NCBI RefSeq assembly: GCF_000691505.1
Contig: NZ_JMIP02000017.1
Location: 1-64,000 of the forward strand
Direction: 5' to 3'
DNA: 64,000 nt
Source of the DNA: Halostagnicola sp. A56
GTDB lineage: Archaea; Halobacteriota; Halobacteria; Halobacteriales; Natrialbaceae
The notes under the pieces were generated by a model. That model was not told the DNA's origin and searched no databases. It saw only the letters and a program-made list of their open reading frames with translations. A program made the translations under genes and the position numbers. Below, one piece after another: positions 47,440 to 55,877 of this stretch; position 1 is the stretch's first letter, and each line of letters begins with the position of its first letter.

Positions 47440-48096
47440 ATGAAACGCGTTCGAGTGACGATTCACACGCGAGACCTCGAGTTGCCCCTGACCTACGAAC
47501 GGGCGACGAGCGAACGCGATATCGTTGAGCGGGTGCAGGTCATCAACTGGAACATCGTCGCGCCCACGGCGTCGTTTTTGCTGCGAGTTCGCGGCGACGT
47601 TCCTCGATTCGAGGAGCTTCTACGGGCAGATTCCGCCATCAATGAGTACGAACTGCTCCCGGTAACCGAGCGCGAGAGCTACTGTTTCGTGACGGGAGCC
47701 GGAACGCCCGACGCTCGAGCGCTCTGGGAGAACTTCAAGCGCGGCAGCCTGATGACGATCCCGCCGGCGGAGTGGAACGTCGGGGAGAGTTACACGTTCA
47801 CTGCGGTGGGCAGACGGTCCGACATCCAGGCTGCGATCGACGGACTGCCGGATGACGTTCGTGTGGACATCGAATCGATCGGCGGGAAACGGGTCGCGGC
47901 CGACGGCGTCGTCGACCGACTGTCTGATCGGCAACGAGAAGCCGTTCGGACGGCTATCGACCTCGGTTACTACGATACGCCGCGCGGAGCGACCAGCGAC
48001 GAGATCGCTCGCGAACTGAACTGCGCACCGTCGACCGCGGCAGAGCACCTTCGAAAGGCTGAATCGAAGGTGATAACCGGCGTGTTCGACGTCTGA
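47440..48096 (+). CDS. BAT-type HTH_10 transcription regulator
   Basis: 218 aa. N-terminal BAT-like sensor (1-155; WNIVAPTASFLLRVRGDVPR, ERESYCFVTGAGTPDARALW) and a C-terminal HTH_10 domain (about 158-215: LSDRQREAVRTAIDLGYYDT then SDEIARELNCAPSTAAEHLR). This family controls membrane and redox genes in haloarchaea. Divergent from the DUF2892 pair, which may be its target. ATG 47440 chosen because upstream residues are not family-like. Confidence 0.88.
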   Translation: MKRVRVTIHTRDLELPLTYERATSERDIVERVQVINWNIVAPTASFLLRVRGDVPRFEELLRADSAINEYELLPVTERESYCFVTGAGTPDARALWENFKRGSLMTIPPAEWNVGESYTFTAVGRRSDIQAAIDGLPDDVRVDIESIGGKRVAADGVVDRLSDRQREAVRTAIDLGYYDTPRGATSDEIARELNCAPSTAAEHLRKAESKVITGVFDV

Positions 48097-48186
48097 CCGT
48101 TTCGATCATCGCGAGCGAAGGAGTCCCGTCGGACCCCGCTTTGCGACGCGACAGCTTTTTGCGTTCGCACTCGAGCATGAGTGGTA

Positions 48187-48483
48187 ATGACTCTCGCCGA
48201 TCGCATCGCCCGCTTTCGAGCGACGCTCGAGGAGTGGCTCCGGGGACTCTCACACGGACTGTTCTCCCACCCCGCCTACGAGAAGATCGAGAGCGAAGCC
48301 GAGGATCTCGAGGACGAGTTCATGCTGTCGTGTTTCCCCGACGCCTTCGGCGTCCCATCGCCGGTCTCGTACTACACGGCCGAACTCCTGCCGTACCTCG
48401 AGGACGAGTTCGAAGCGTGGGAGCGACGGCTGTGGGATCGCGGCTCGCTCGTCGAGCGGAAAGGCCGGCAGTATCACTTCTGA
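48187..48483 (+). CDS. Conserved haloarchaeal protein coupled to the ArsA-like ATPase
   Basis: 98 aa, mostly helical: LADRIARFRATLEEWLRGLS, EKIESEAEDLEDEFMLSCFP and LLPYLEDEFEAWERRLWDRG. Unknown function. Its TGA overlaps the ATG of the ATPase gene (TGATG), so the two are translated together; it may be a partner or substrate adaptor of the ATPase. The ATG at 48187 is preferred to a GTG six bases earlier. Confidence 0.7.
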   Translation: MTLADRIARFRATLEEWLRGLSHGLFSHPAYEKIESEAEDLEDEFMLSCFPDAFGVPSPVSYYTAELLPYLEDEFEAWERRLWDRGSLVERKGRQYHF

Positions 48484-49445
48484 TGGAGCGATACGTCTTC
48501 TTCGGGGGAAAAGGAGGTGTCGGAAAGACCACGGTCTCGGCGGCGTACGCCCACAGGTGCGCGACCGCCGGCCTCGAGACGCTAGTCGTGTCGACGGACC
48601 CAGCTCATTCGGTCGGAGACCTCTTCGATCAGGAGTTCGGCGACGAACCCCGGCTGGTCGACGGCGTCGATCAACTCCACGCACTCGAGATCGACCCCCA
48701 GGCGGAGGTGTCAGACCATCTCGCGGATGTCAAACGAAACCTCTCCCAGCAGGTTTCGGCGGCCATGGTCAACGCCGTCGACAGACAGATCGAGATGGCC
48801 CACGGGACGCCCGGCGCGTACGAGGCGGCGCTGTTCGACCGGTTCGTCGACGTCATGCAAAACAGCGACCCGTTCGACCGTGTCGTCTTCGACACCTCGC
48901 CCACCGGCGGGACCCTGCGACTGCTCTCGCTGCCGGACTACCTCGAGGGCTGGATCGACCGACTGATAGCCAAACGCCGCAAGAGCATCGACCTCTTCGA
49001 GAAGGCCGCGATCGGGAATCAGGAACCCCGCCGCGTGATGGAGGGCGATCCCGTCCTCGCGCACTTACAGGATCGCAAGGAGTTCTTCGAGGCCGCCGGC
49101 GAGATGCTCCGAAACGAGGCGGCGTTTTTCCTCGTGTTCAACCCCGACTCGCTCTCGATTCGGGAGACCGAACGCGCGATCGATGACCTCGCCGAGCAGG
49201 GCCTCGAGGTTCGTGGTCTCGTTGCGAACAGGCTCACGCCCGAACCCGACCCGGACGAGGAGGGACGGGGTGCCCGCTATCTCCGCGATCGGGTCGAGAC
49301 GGAACGCGAACGACTCGAGACGGCCGCTCAAGTGCTCTCGCCGCCGATCGTCGCCGAGATCGAGACGGCGGTCGAGGAGATCAGGGGCGAGAGGCTCGCG
49401 CGGGTGGGGAAAGCGCTCGAGATTGACACTACCCCCTCGGCGTGA
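48483..49445 (+). CDS. ArsA/Get3-like ATPase
   Basis: 320-aa SIMIBI-class ATPase. Deviant P-loop FFGGKGGVGKTTVSAAYA (residues 6-23), switch I region VVSTDPAHSVGDLF, switch II DTSPTGGTLRLLSLP and an A-loop NRLTPEPD. It resembles archaeal Get3 but lacks the CxxC zinc motif that dimerises eukaryotic Get3, and has no arsenite Cys triad, so tail-anchored protein insertion or another ATP-driven sorting step is more likely than arsenite export. Operon partner is the 98-aa protein. Confidence 0.85.
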   Translation: MERYVFFGGKGGVGKTTVSAAYAHRCATAGLETLVVSTDPAHSVGDLFDQEFGDEPRLVDGVDQLHALEIDPQAEVSDHLADVKRNLSQQVSAAMVNAVDRQIEMAHGTPGAYEAALFDRFVDVMQNSDPFDRVVFDTSPTGGTLRLLSLPDYLEGWIDRLIAKRRKSIDLFEKAAIGNQEPRRVMEGDPVLAHLQDRKEFFEAAGEMLRNEAAFFLVFNPDSLSIRETERAIDDLAEQGLEVRGLVANRLTPEPDPDEEGRGARYLRDRVETERERLETAAQVLSPPIVAEIETAVEEIRGERLARVGKALEIDTTPSA

Positions 49446-49555
49446 GCGGCTTTCGAATCGACCGCCCGACCGTTCACGGCGATTTAGCTTCGGTTGGTGT
49501 CTGTTCTCGTAGCGGGTCCTTGTGACCGGAAATCCGTTGTTACCATTCCCCATGA

Positions 49556-49572
49556 TTTATGTACATATACAA
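49556..49572 (+). promoter_or_regulatory. TATA region of cstA
   Basis: The AT-rich stretch TTTATGTACATATACAA lies 22-38 nt before the ATG at 49594 in GC-rich surroundings. CATATACAA gives the best spacing (about 27 nt) for a leaderless transcript. Confidence 0.5.
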
Positions 49573-49593
49573 TAACCAGGGTGGTAGATACGT

Positions 49594-51477
49594 ATGGCAG
49601 GGGTCATTTGGATCGTGGCACTAGTGTTGGTGACGTTTTCTGTCTCGTACGTCGCGTACGGACGGTATCTCTCGCAGTTCGTGGGGTTAGACGACAGTCG
49701 GGAGACGCCGGCACACAAGTACCAAGACGGACAGGAGTACGTGCCGGCGAAGAAGCCGGTGCTACTGGGGCATCACTACTCGAGTATCGCGGGCGGCGCG
49801 CCCGTCGTCGGCCCGATCACGGCCGCGCTGGTCTGGGGATGGATCCCGGCCGTGCTGTGGGTCGCTATCGGCAATCCGCTACTGGGGGCGGTCCATGATT
49901 TCGTCTCGTTGACGAGCAGCCTTCGACACGAGGGGAAGTCGATCGGCTACATCATCGGCGAGTACGTCGGGGAACGCGGCAAGAACATGTTGCTGTGGTT
50001 CGCGTTCCTGTTGACGATCCTCGTCGTGGCGGTGTTCGCGCTCGTCATCGGGGTCGTACTGAACGCGTTCCCATCGGCGGCGACCGCGAGTCTCCTTTAC
50101 GTGACCCTCGCGTTCGTCTTCGGTGTTTGGCTCTACCAGCTGAACCTCCCGTTCTCGCTCGGGACGGTCGTCTTCGTCGCCGGCGTCTTCGCGTCGGTCT
50201 GGATCGGCATCCAGTATCCGCTGGCGATCGTTCCGGCCGCCGAGGGGAGCGCGTATCCCGAGGGCACGACCGTGTTACTCGATTCGGCGTCGTTCTTCCC
50301 GGTGTTGCTCGAGAGCGCGAACATCGGTGCGTGGGTGCTCGTGATGCTCCTCTACGGAGCAGCGGCCAGCATCCTTCCGGTGTGGATGCTATTGCAACCG
50401 CGGGACTACCTCTCTTCGTTCCTCCTGTACGCGGGGGTCGGCGGGAGCCTGCTCGCGGTCGTCGTCGGAACGTTCATCACGGGGACCAGCGGCGGTGCGG
50501 TCAATCCCGAAACCGACGCCCAGATCTCGCTCGAGATCGTGACGGGGGCGTGGTACGGCTTCCTCGGACAGGGTGGTCCGCTCGCAGCAGAGGGGCTCAT
50601 TCCGATCATGCCGCTGTTTCCCCTGCTGTTCCTGACGATCGCCTGCGGGACGATCAGCGGGTTCCACGCGCTGGTCTCGTCGGGAACGACGGCCAAGCAA
50701 TTGAACAAGGAGACCGACGCGAAACTGATCGGCTACGGCGGGATGCTCGCCGAGGGCCTGCTGGCGGCGGTCGCGCTCTGTGCGGTGACGATCGTCGCGA
50801 TTCCGGCCGATGACGGCGGCATCGGCCTCGCGCTGCCTAACTTCGCGACCGGCGGCGGCGCGATCCTCACCACACTCGGGATCCCGTTCGATTACGCCGC
50901 GCCGTTCATGGCGCTCGTGCTCGCGAGCTTCCTGCTGACGAGCATGGACACGGCCGTTCGACTGGGCCGATACATGTTAGAGGAGATCGTCGGGACGCCC
51001 GAGACGACCGTTGAGGAGTACGCGGCGAACCGCTACGTCAACACGTCGATCATCGGAGTCGTCGCGTTCTTCCTGCTCGCCAGCGGTCGGTGGGAGGACC
51101 TCTGGACGCTGTTCGGCGGTGCGAACCAGTTGCTCGCATCGCTGGCGCTTCTGGCCGGAACCGTCTGGCTCGCGAACTGGGACGAGTCCAAACAGTTGCT
51201 CTCCACCGGCGGTCCGATGGCGCTGATGGGGTTCATCACGATTATCGGCCTCGGGTGGGTCGGGCTCTACCAGATCCTCGGCGGACGACTGCTCGGCATA
51301 ACCGCCGACGCGGAGACGGCCCTGCTCGGGCAGGCGTCGGCAGTCGTGCAGCTCGTAATCGTCGCCGTCCTCGTCGGATTGGCGCTGTCGCTGTTCAAGA
51401 TCGGCTACGACAACATGCAGTCAGCCCGGAGAACAGGCGATGGGGTCGCGGCCGACGTCAGTTCGGACGACGACTGA
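49594..51477 (+). CDS. cstA: Carbon starvation protein CstA family transporter
   Basis: 627 aa with many hydrophobic segments (16 or so). CstA-family signatures: GHHYSSIAGGAPVVGPITA at about 58-76, GNPLLGAVHDFVSL near 92, FHALVSSGTTAKQL near 352 and FLLTSMDTAVRLGRYMLEE near 445. Bacterial members take up peptides or pyruvate during starvation. The C-terminal end is cytoplasmic and acidic. Stands alone with its own promoter. Confidence 0.93.
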   Translation: MAGVIWIVALVLVTFSVSYVAYGRYLSQFVGLDDSRETPAHKYQDGQEYVPAKKPVLLGHHYSSIAGGAPVVGPITAALVWGWIPAVLWVAIGNPLLGAVHDFVSLTSSLRHEGKSIGYIIGEYVGERGKNMLLWFAFLLTILVVAVFALVIGVVLNAFPSAATASLLYVTLAFVFGVWLYQLNLPFSLGTVVFVAGVFASVWIGIQYPLAIVPAAEGSAYPEGTTVLLDSASFFPVLLESANIGAWVLVMLLYGAAASILPVWMLLQPRDYLSSFLLYAGVGGSLLAVVVGTFITGTSGGAVNPETDAQISLEIVTGAWYGFLGQGGPLAAEGLIPIMPLFPLLFLTIACGTISGFHALVSSGTTAKQLNKETDAKLIGYGGMLAEGLLAAVALCAVTIVAIPADDGGIGLALPNFATGGGAILTTLGIPFDYAAPFMALVLASFLLTSMDTAVRLGRYMLEEIVGTPETTVEEYAANRYVNTSIIGVVAFFLLASGRWEDLWTLFGGANQLLASLALLAGTVWLANWDESKQLLSTGGPMALMGFITIIGLGWVGLYQILGGRLLGITADAETALLGQASAVVQLVIVAVLVGLALSLFKIGYDNMQSARRTGDGVAADVSSDDD

Positions 51478-51604
51478 TCGCGACTCGCCGTCACGGTTTT
51501 CGATCGCGGAACTCGTTTTTCGCCGACTCGAGCCCGGATGCGTAGACCGCGTGGCCGTTTCATTTCGGTTTCCTCGAGTGACGCGTCGGCGTCGAGGAGT
51601 CGGG

Positions 51605-52258
51605 CTATAGCTGTAGCCGCCGCGAAAGCAGTCCGAGTAACCCTGGGTCGTCCGTCTCGATCGGGTCCCAGAGCCGGAAGGCGCTCGCGACGTCGGCGTT
51701 CTCGCTCGCGACCAGATCCTCGTCGGCGGGTGCGACGACCGCGAGATTGATCTCGTAGTGGCCGTGGAAGCCGTACTTCAACAGCGTCCGCCCGTCGAAG
51801 CCCGCCACGCGCTCGGAGATTGCGTCGGGGATCGAGGGTGCGACCGCGACGAACGTGAACTCCGTCGAGAAGTGTTCCTCGTCGGGGTCGATCCAGTCGT
51901 CGGCCAGCCGCTCGCCGAGGTCGACGAACCGATCGAGCGTTCGATCGTCGACGGCGTCGACGCGCCTGACGAACAGGTGTTCGGTCGACTCGTGCTCGGC
52001 GAGCGAGAGCGCGGGGTGGAGGAAGTGCTTCTTGTTCACCAACTGCATTCGGCCGTAGAGCGTGAATCGCTCACCCTCGACGGCGTAGTCTCTCTCGAGG
52101 TCGTAGTTGTGAAACAGTCGGTCGCTCACTCGGTCGACGTACTCGTCGTCCCAGTCGGGGACGTCCGCGAGGGCGTCGGCTGTCGACTCGGTCGCGGTAT
52201 CGCCGGCCGCGGACGTGACCGAATCGGTTTCGTCGGGGGTGTGGGTACCGTCACTCAT
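51605..52258 (-). CDS. Conserved haloarchaeal protein of unknown function
   Basis: 217 aa, acidic, no membrane segment. After a Thr/Asp-rich tail-like N-terminus (1-35) it reads as alternating helices and strands: DRVSDRLFHNYDLERDY, RFTLYGRMQLVNKKHFLHPA, EHLFVRRVDAVDDRTLDRFV, FSTEFTFVAVAPSIPDAISE and FHGHYEINLAVVAPADEDLV. No catalytic motif seen. ATG at 52256-52258 chosen as the start of the acidic segment. The 182 bases upstream (52259-52440) hold divergent promoters. Confidence 0.65.
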   Translation of the reverse strand: MSDGTHTPDETDSVTSAAGDTATESTADALADVPDWDDEYVDRVSDRLFHNYDLERDYAVEGERFTLYGRMQLVNKKHFLHPALSLAEHESTEHLFVRRVDAVDDRTLDRFVDLGERLADDWIDPDEEHFSTEFTFVAVAPSIPDAISERVAGFDGRTLLKYGFHGHYEINLAVVAPADEDLVASENADVASAFRLWDPIETDDPGLLGLLSRRLQL

Positions 52259-52421
52259 GTCGGTCACCGGGTCGATCCTCGAGGTGATTGTCGGCCGAGA
52301 CCGGCCATTTCGGCTCGTGGGTACTCCATGCGCCCCGATGGCACGACACGTGCAAAAGTCCGTCGACACCGTCGCCGACCGCGACCCTCGCGTGTCGACA
52401 GGACTTAAGCCCCGTGCGATC

Positions 52422-52437
52422 CTATCGCAAACGATAG
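52422..52437. promoter_or_regulatory. Hairpin CTATCG-CAAA-CGATAG next to a start codon
   Basis: Perfect 6-bp inverted repeat with a 4-base loop, ending three bases before the ATG at 52441. In a leaderless or short-leader mRNA it would sit at the transcription start or fold over the start codon. Confidence 0.35.
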
Positions 52438-52440
52438 ATC

Positions 52441-52665
52441 ATGGCTACGGACCGCGAAGCGTGCGGCCGCTGTTCGATGTCGGTAGCGGTCGACGTCGCG
52501 AACGGTGATCGGGCGGACGACGAGCGGGCCGAGCGCGAACCGTACGGGCAGAACCATATCGAAGTCGACGAACGTGAGTTGAAGGTCCTGTCGCCGGACG
52601 GCTGGATTGCCGGCCTCTCGAGTCAGTTAAACGACGCGGCCCAGCGCGCGATCTGGCGCCGGTAA
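52441..52665 (+). CDS. Small conserved protein with one CxxC knuckle
   Basis: 74 aa. CGRCSMSVAVDV near the start supplies one CxxC; the rest is acidic with a PYGQNHIEVDERELKVLSPD strand and a final helix GLSSQLNDAAQRAIWRR. A single knuckle would need a second subunit to bind zinc. Faces ychF (78-bp gap). Function unknown. Confidence 0.6.
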   Translation: MATDREACGRCSMSVAVDVANGDRADDERAEREPYGQNHIEVDERELKVLSPDGWIAGLSSQLNDAAQRAIWRR

Positions 52666-52743
52666 CGGCTTCTACGGACAGCGAGTCACACGCCTCGAGT
52701 CTCTCGACGAGGCGATCGAACGGTTTCGACGGCTGTGGAACGA

Positions 52744-53937
52744 TCAGTTCGTCGTCGTGACTTCGATGACGTCTCGAGGCTCGACCTCGTAGTCTTTGCC
52801 CAACTGGCGGTTCGTCCGGCAATCCGTCGCGTAGAGGAAGCCGTCGCCGATGTCCGAGTGGAGACTGTAGGCAAAGTCCTCGGCGGTCGAGTCGGGATCG
52901 ATCAGGTAACAGTCGGGCAACACTTCGCCGCGTTCGTTGCCGAGCCCGTTCGCGCCGCCGGGGAAGACCGGAATCACGCCGAGCACGTCGAACAGCGCCG
53001 TCTCGAGGGCGGCCTGGACGCCCGTCGCGCCGTACTCGGAGAGAAAGTCCCGGATCTGTTCTAAGCCGTCCTCCTGCGATCCGGACACGTCGCCCGTAAT
53101 TTCGAAGTCTTCGTCGCCCGGTCGGTAGTCGACGACGCCGGCTTTGTCGGCGGATTTGAGCGCCTTCTCGGCGTGGGCGCTGCAAGGAACGATCGTCAGG
53201 TGCTCGTAGTCGGGATCCGCCGTGATCTCCTCGTAGTTTTCCTGCGCCTCGGGCGTGTCCATCTTGTTCGCCGCGATCACCATCGGCTTGGTCTCCTTGC
53301 GGATCTCGCGGGCCAACTCGAGTTCGTCCTCGTCGTCCCACTCCTCGGGGTCGAAACCGACGTCGACTCGCCGAATGAGGCGTTTGATCTCGTCTTCGTT
53401 GGTCTTGAACGCGCTCATCTGCTCGGCGAGTTCCTCCTCGATGGCGTCGTCTTCAGTCGTGTAACCGGAGGCGTAGCGCTCGATGCCCTTCTCCAAAATG
53501 CCGAGATACCACTGGTCGAGTTCCTCCTCTAAGAAGGCGATGTCGTCGCGGGGGTCGTGGCCTTCGGTGGGTTCTCCCTCGAGGTCGGTTTCGCCCGAGA
53601 AGTCGACGACGTGGACGAGCACGTCGGTCTCGTTGAGATCGGTGAGGAACTGATTGCCCAGTCCCGCGCCCTCGTGTGCGCCGGGGATCAGCCCGGCGAC
53701 GTCGACGAGTTTGGTCGGGACGAAGCGGGTGCCGTGGTCGCAGTACCCAACCGACGGCGTACACGCCTCGTCGAACTCGGGCGCTGCACACTCGACGCGG
53801 GCGTAGGCCTCGCCCACGCTGGGATCGATGGTCGTGAACGGGTAGGCCCCTTCGGGCACGTCGTTCATCGTCGCGGCGTTGAAAAAGGAGGACTTGCCGA
53901 CGGAGGGTTTGCCGACGAGTCCGATTCGATAACTCAT
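52744..53937 (-). CDS. ychF: Redox-regulated OBG-family ATPase YchF
   Basis: 397 aa. YRIGLVGKPSVGKSSFFNAA is the P-loop at residues 3-22; VDVAGLIPGAHEGAGLGNQF is the switch II (about 80); ANKMDTPEAQ replaces the usual NKxD region, with the adenine-binding shift of the YchF branch. A coiled-coil insert (about 125-205) and C-terminal TGS domain (about 310-395, FDVLGVIPVFPGGANGLGNE onward) complete it. Binds ribosomes and hydrolyses ATP rather than GTP. ATG at 53935-53937 is the family start. Confidence 0.94.
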   Translation of the reverse strand: MSYRIGLVGKPSVGKSSFFNAATMNDVPEGAYPFTTIDPSVGEAYARVECAAPEFDEACTPSVGYCDHGTRFVPTKLVDVAGLIPGAHEGAGLGNQFLTDLNETDVLVHVVDFSGETDLEGEPTEGHDPRDDIAFLEEELDQWYLGILEKGIERYASGYTTEDDAIEEELAEQMSAFKTNEDEIKRLIRRVDVGFDPEEWDDEDELELAREIRKETKPMVIAANKMDTPEAQENYEEITADPDYEHLTIVPCSAHAEKALKSADKAGVVDYRPGDEDFEITGDVSGSQEDGLEQIRDFLSEYGATGVQAALETALFDVLGVIPVFPGGANGLGNERGEVLPDCYLIDPDSTAEDFAYSLHSDIGDGFLYATDCRTNRQLGKDYEVEPRDVIEVTTTN

Positions 53938-54039
53938 TGCCCGTTGTGGGCAGGCGGCACCTAAACGGGTTTCTGTCCGTCGTCGTCGTGCGACGCTACG
54001 GCGTACCACAGCACTCGTGTGGCGGTCCGACCGCCGTAA

Positions 54040-54049
54040 CCACTAGTGG
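54040..54049. promoter_or_regulatory. Perfect 10-nt palindrome CCACTAGTGG
   Basis: A self-complementary decamer, followed 14 bases later by the smaller palindrome CCATAATGG (54061-54069), in an AT-rich tract upstream of the first membrane-bound regulator and of ychF. Operator candidates. Confidence 0.3.
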
Positions 54050-54308
54050 AATAATTTTTACCATAATGGGTTATGCAGAAGAACTAATTAGTATTCCTTC
54101 ACATATTCGTGTGCAACATGTTCGGTTTCGAAACCGATGGTGTGAGAGTGGCGATCGTTCGAAAAACAGCGAATCAAGGAATATCGACGACACTTTGTCG
54201 ATCTCTACTGGGAGACGAAGACGCGAGGAGAAACCCGGTTTCACGACTCGGCCGGCGACGGAGAGTTCGTGTCAGTCTGTCGGCGAGCTAAGTCGGTACG
54301 GGGGGACT

Positions 54309-54920
54309 ATGAACACTCTGAAACAGCAACAGCCGGAGCGAACCGACACGCAGTATCGCGGAGAAGATACCACTCGAGTCGGTCGAGAAACCGCCTATCA
54401 GGCGCTGAGCAACAAACGACGCCGGTTTATCGTACACTACCTACTCCGAGAGCGAACGCCAGTTTCGCTTCGTACGCTCTCGAAACAGGTGGCTGCCTGG
54501 GAGAACGCGATACCACCGTCCCAGGTCACGTCCAAACAGCGAAAGCGCACGTACACGGCGCTCCACCAGGCGCATCTACCGAAACTCGACAAGATGGGGA
54601 TCATCGAGTACGACACTCGAGAGATGGTCGCACACCCGACGGCAAAACTCGAGACGCTGCAGGTCTACATCGACGTCGTTCCCGAAAACGACGTCCCCTG
54701 GAGCGTCTTCTACATCGGCATCGCGTTCGTGTTCGGTGCGAGTGCCACCCTCGGGTGGCTCGGACTCCTGCCGTTCGACCTCTTTCCTGGCCACCTCTGG
54801 GCGCTGGTCGGTTCCCTGACCGTCGCTGCGATGGGTGCCGTTCACGTCTACCGCGATCGGCAACACGAGTTCGCGATCGAGGCGCCGCCGCCGGAGGTCG
54901 AACGGTCGGACTCCCGGTGA
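54309..54920 (+). CDS. Membrane-bound winged-helix regulator 1 of the TasA/SipW locus
   Basis: 203 aa. Residues 25-115 form a winged helix: YQALSNKRRRFIVHYLLRER, SLRTLSKQVAAWENAIPPSQ, KRTYTALHQAHLPKLDKMGI and VAHPTAKLETLQVYIDVV, the haloarchaeal DUF7344 pattern. Two hydrophobic segments near the C-terminus (about 134-158 and 163-183) should anchor it in the membrane, so DNA binding would occur at the membrane face. It precedes its paralogue at 55272 and the exported-protein operon. The 370 bases upstream hold palindromes but no gene I trust. Confidence 0.82.
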   Translation: MNTLKQQQPERTDTQYRGEDTTRVGRETAYQALSNKRRRFIVHYLLRERTPVSLRTLSKQVAAWENAIPPSQVTSKQRKRTYTALHQAHLPKLDKMGIIEYDTREMVAHPTAKLETLQVYIDVVPENDVPWSVFYIGIAFVFGASATLGWLGLLPFDLFPGHLWALVGSLTVAAMGAVHVYRDRQHEFAIEAPPPEVERSDSR

Positions 54921-54949
54921 GGAGTTCGTCCGCTCAATCGATTTTCTGT

Positions 54950-55053
54950 AGTATACGACGCTTACGAACAGTATAGGGAGACTGTAGCCTGACAGACGCT
55001 GTTTGTTGCCGCCGCAAACACACCCTGTCACGGATATACTGTGTATACAAAAG
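54950..55053 (+). promoter_or_regulatory. TATAC motif set A, upstream of regulator 2
   Basis: Three motifs in order: AGTATACGAC (54950-54959), GTATAG (54971-54976) and GTGTATACAAAAG (55041-55053). The same three recur in the same order upstream of the first TasA-like gene. The last includes a TATA box whose centre is about 34 nt ahead of the ATG at 55081. Confidence 0.5.
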
Positions 55054-55080
55054 TATAGCACATCCCTTGTCACAGCCAGA

Positions 55081-55266
55081 ATGTCAGCAGACGACACTAC
55101 TAACGGACATATCACGTCGAACCGGCGCGTGGACGCGAGATCTGCGTGCGAGAACGAACTGACACACACGGGCGAACCGCCCCAGTGGCGGCCGGATTGG
55201 GGAGTCGCCTCGCCTATCGCTCGCGCGAGTGGAACCGATCGATCGCAGACCGTAACCTGGGGGTGA
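55081..55266 (+). CDS. Possible 61-aa leader ORF
   Basis: ATG to TGA frame just after a well-placed TATA box (55041-55053) and ending five bases before the ATG of regulator 2. Composition (TGEPPQWRPDWGVASPIARA) is unremarkable and no family is recognised. Either a small gene coupled to the regulator, or simply a leader. I lean slightly to a leader ORF because the promoter would otherwise produce a 190-base untranslated region, rare in haloarchaea. Confidence 0.3.
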   Translation: MSADDTTNGHITSNRRVDARSACENELTHTGEPPQWRPDWGVASPIARASGTDRSQTVTWG

Positions 55267-55271
55267 GCGGC

Positions 55272-55877
55272 ATGAGTCTCACAGACAAACGTCGGCGGGA
55301 TTCCCAGCAGATGGCTCGAGAAGAACGAGCGCAAATCGATCGCGAGGTCGCATATCAAGCCTTGAGCAATCGTCGCCGGCGCTTTACGGTCCACTATCTG
55401 ATGCAACAGTGGGAGCCGGTCTCGCTCCGAACGTTGTCCGAACAGATCGCGGCGTGGGAAAACGGTATCCCGCGCGCACAAATCACGTCGAAACAGCGAA
55501 AGCGCACGTACACGGCGCTTCATCAGGCACATTTACCGAAACTCGACAAGATGGAGATCATCGAGTACGACACACACGAGATGGTCGCCCACCCCACGGA
55601 GAAACTGGGGACGCTTCGGATCTACATGGATGTCGTCCCCGAGGACGAGATTCCCTGGAGCGTCTTTTACACGGGCATCGCGATCAGCTTCGGAGCGGGC
55701 TCCGCTCTCGGATGGCTCGGACTCCCGCCGTTCGCCGCCATCTCGGGGGACGTCTGGGCGGTGCTCACCGCGGCGATAATCGCCGTCATCGGCGCGGTCA
55801 ACATCTATCGCAACCGCCAGAACCGACTCGGCATGGAGGGGCCGCCGCCGGAAGTCGCCCACATCGAATCGTCCTGA
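55272..55877 (+). CDS. Membrane-bound winged-helix regulator 2 of the TasA/SipW locus
   Basis: 201-aa paralogue of the gene 963 bases upstream; middle regions are nearly identical (SKQRKRTYTALHQAHLPKLD; EMVAHPTEKL; GIA...GLGWLGL pattern). Winged helix at about 25-112, then two membrane helices (about 133-157 and 160-180) and a short GPPPEVAHIESS tail. Lies directly before the exported-protein operon, and its upstream region shares three motifs with that of the first TasA-like gene, so it is the best candidate for the operon's regulator. Confidence 0.82.
   Translation: MSLTDKRRRDSQQMAREERAQIDREVAYQALSNRRRRFTVHYLMQQWEPVSLRTLSEQIAAWENGIPRAQITSKQRKRTYTALHQAHLPKLDKMEIIEYDTHEMVAHPTEKLGTLRIYMDVVPEDEIPWSVFYTGIAISFGAGSALGWLGLPPFAAISGDVWAVLTAAIIAVIGAVNIYRNRQNRLGMEGPPPEVAHIESS

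Noticed and set aside
54109-54291. 60-aa frame upstream of regulator 1
   Set aside because: Arg/Ser-rich end, no promoter at the right distance, no family features.
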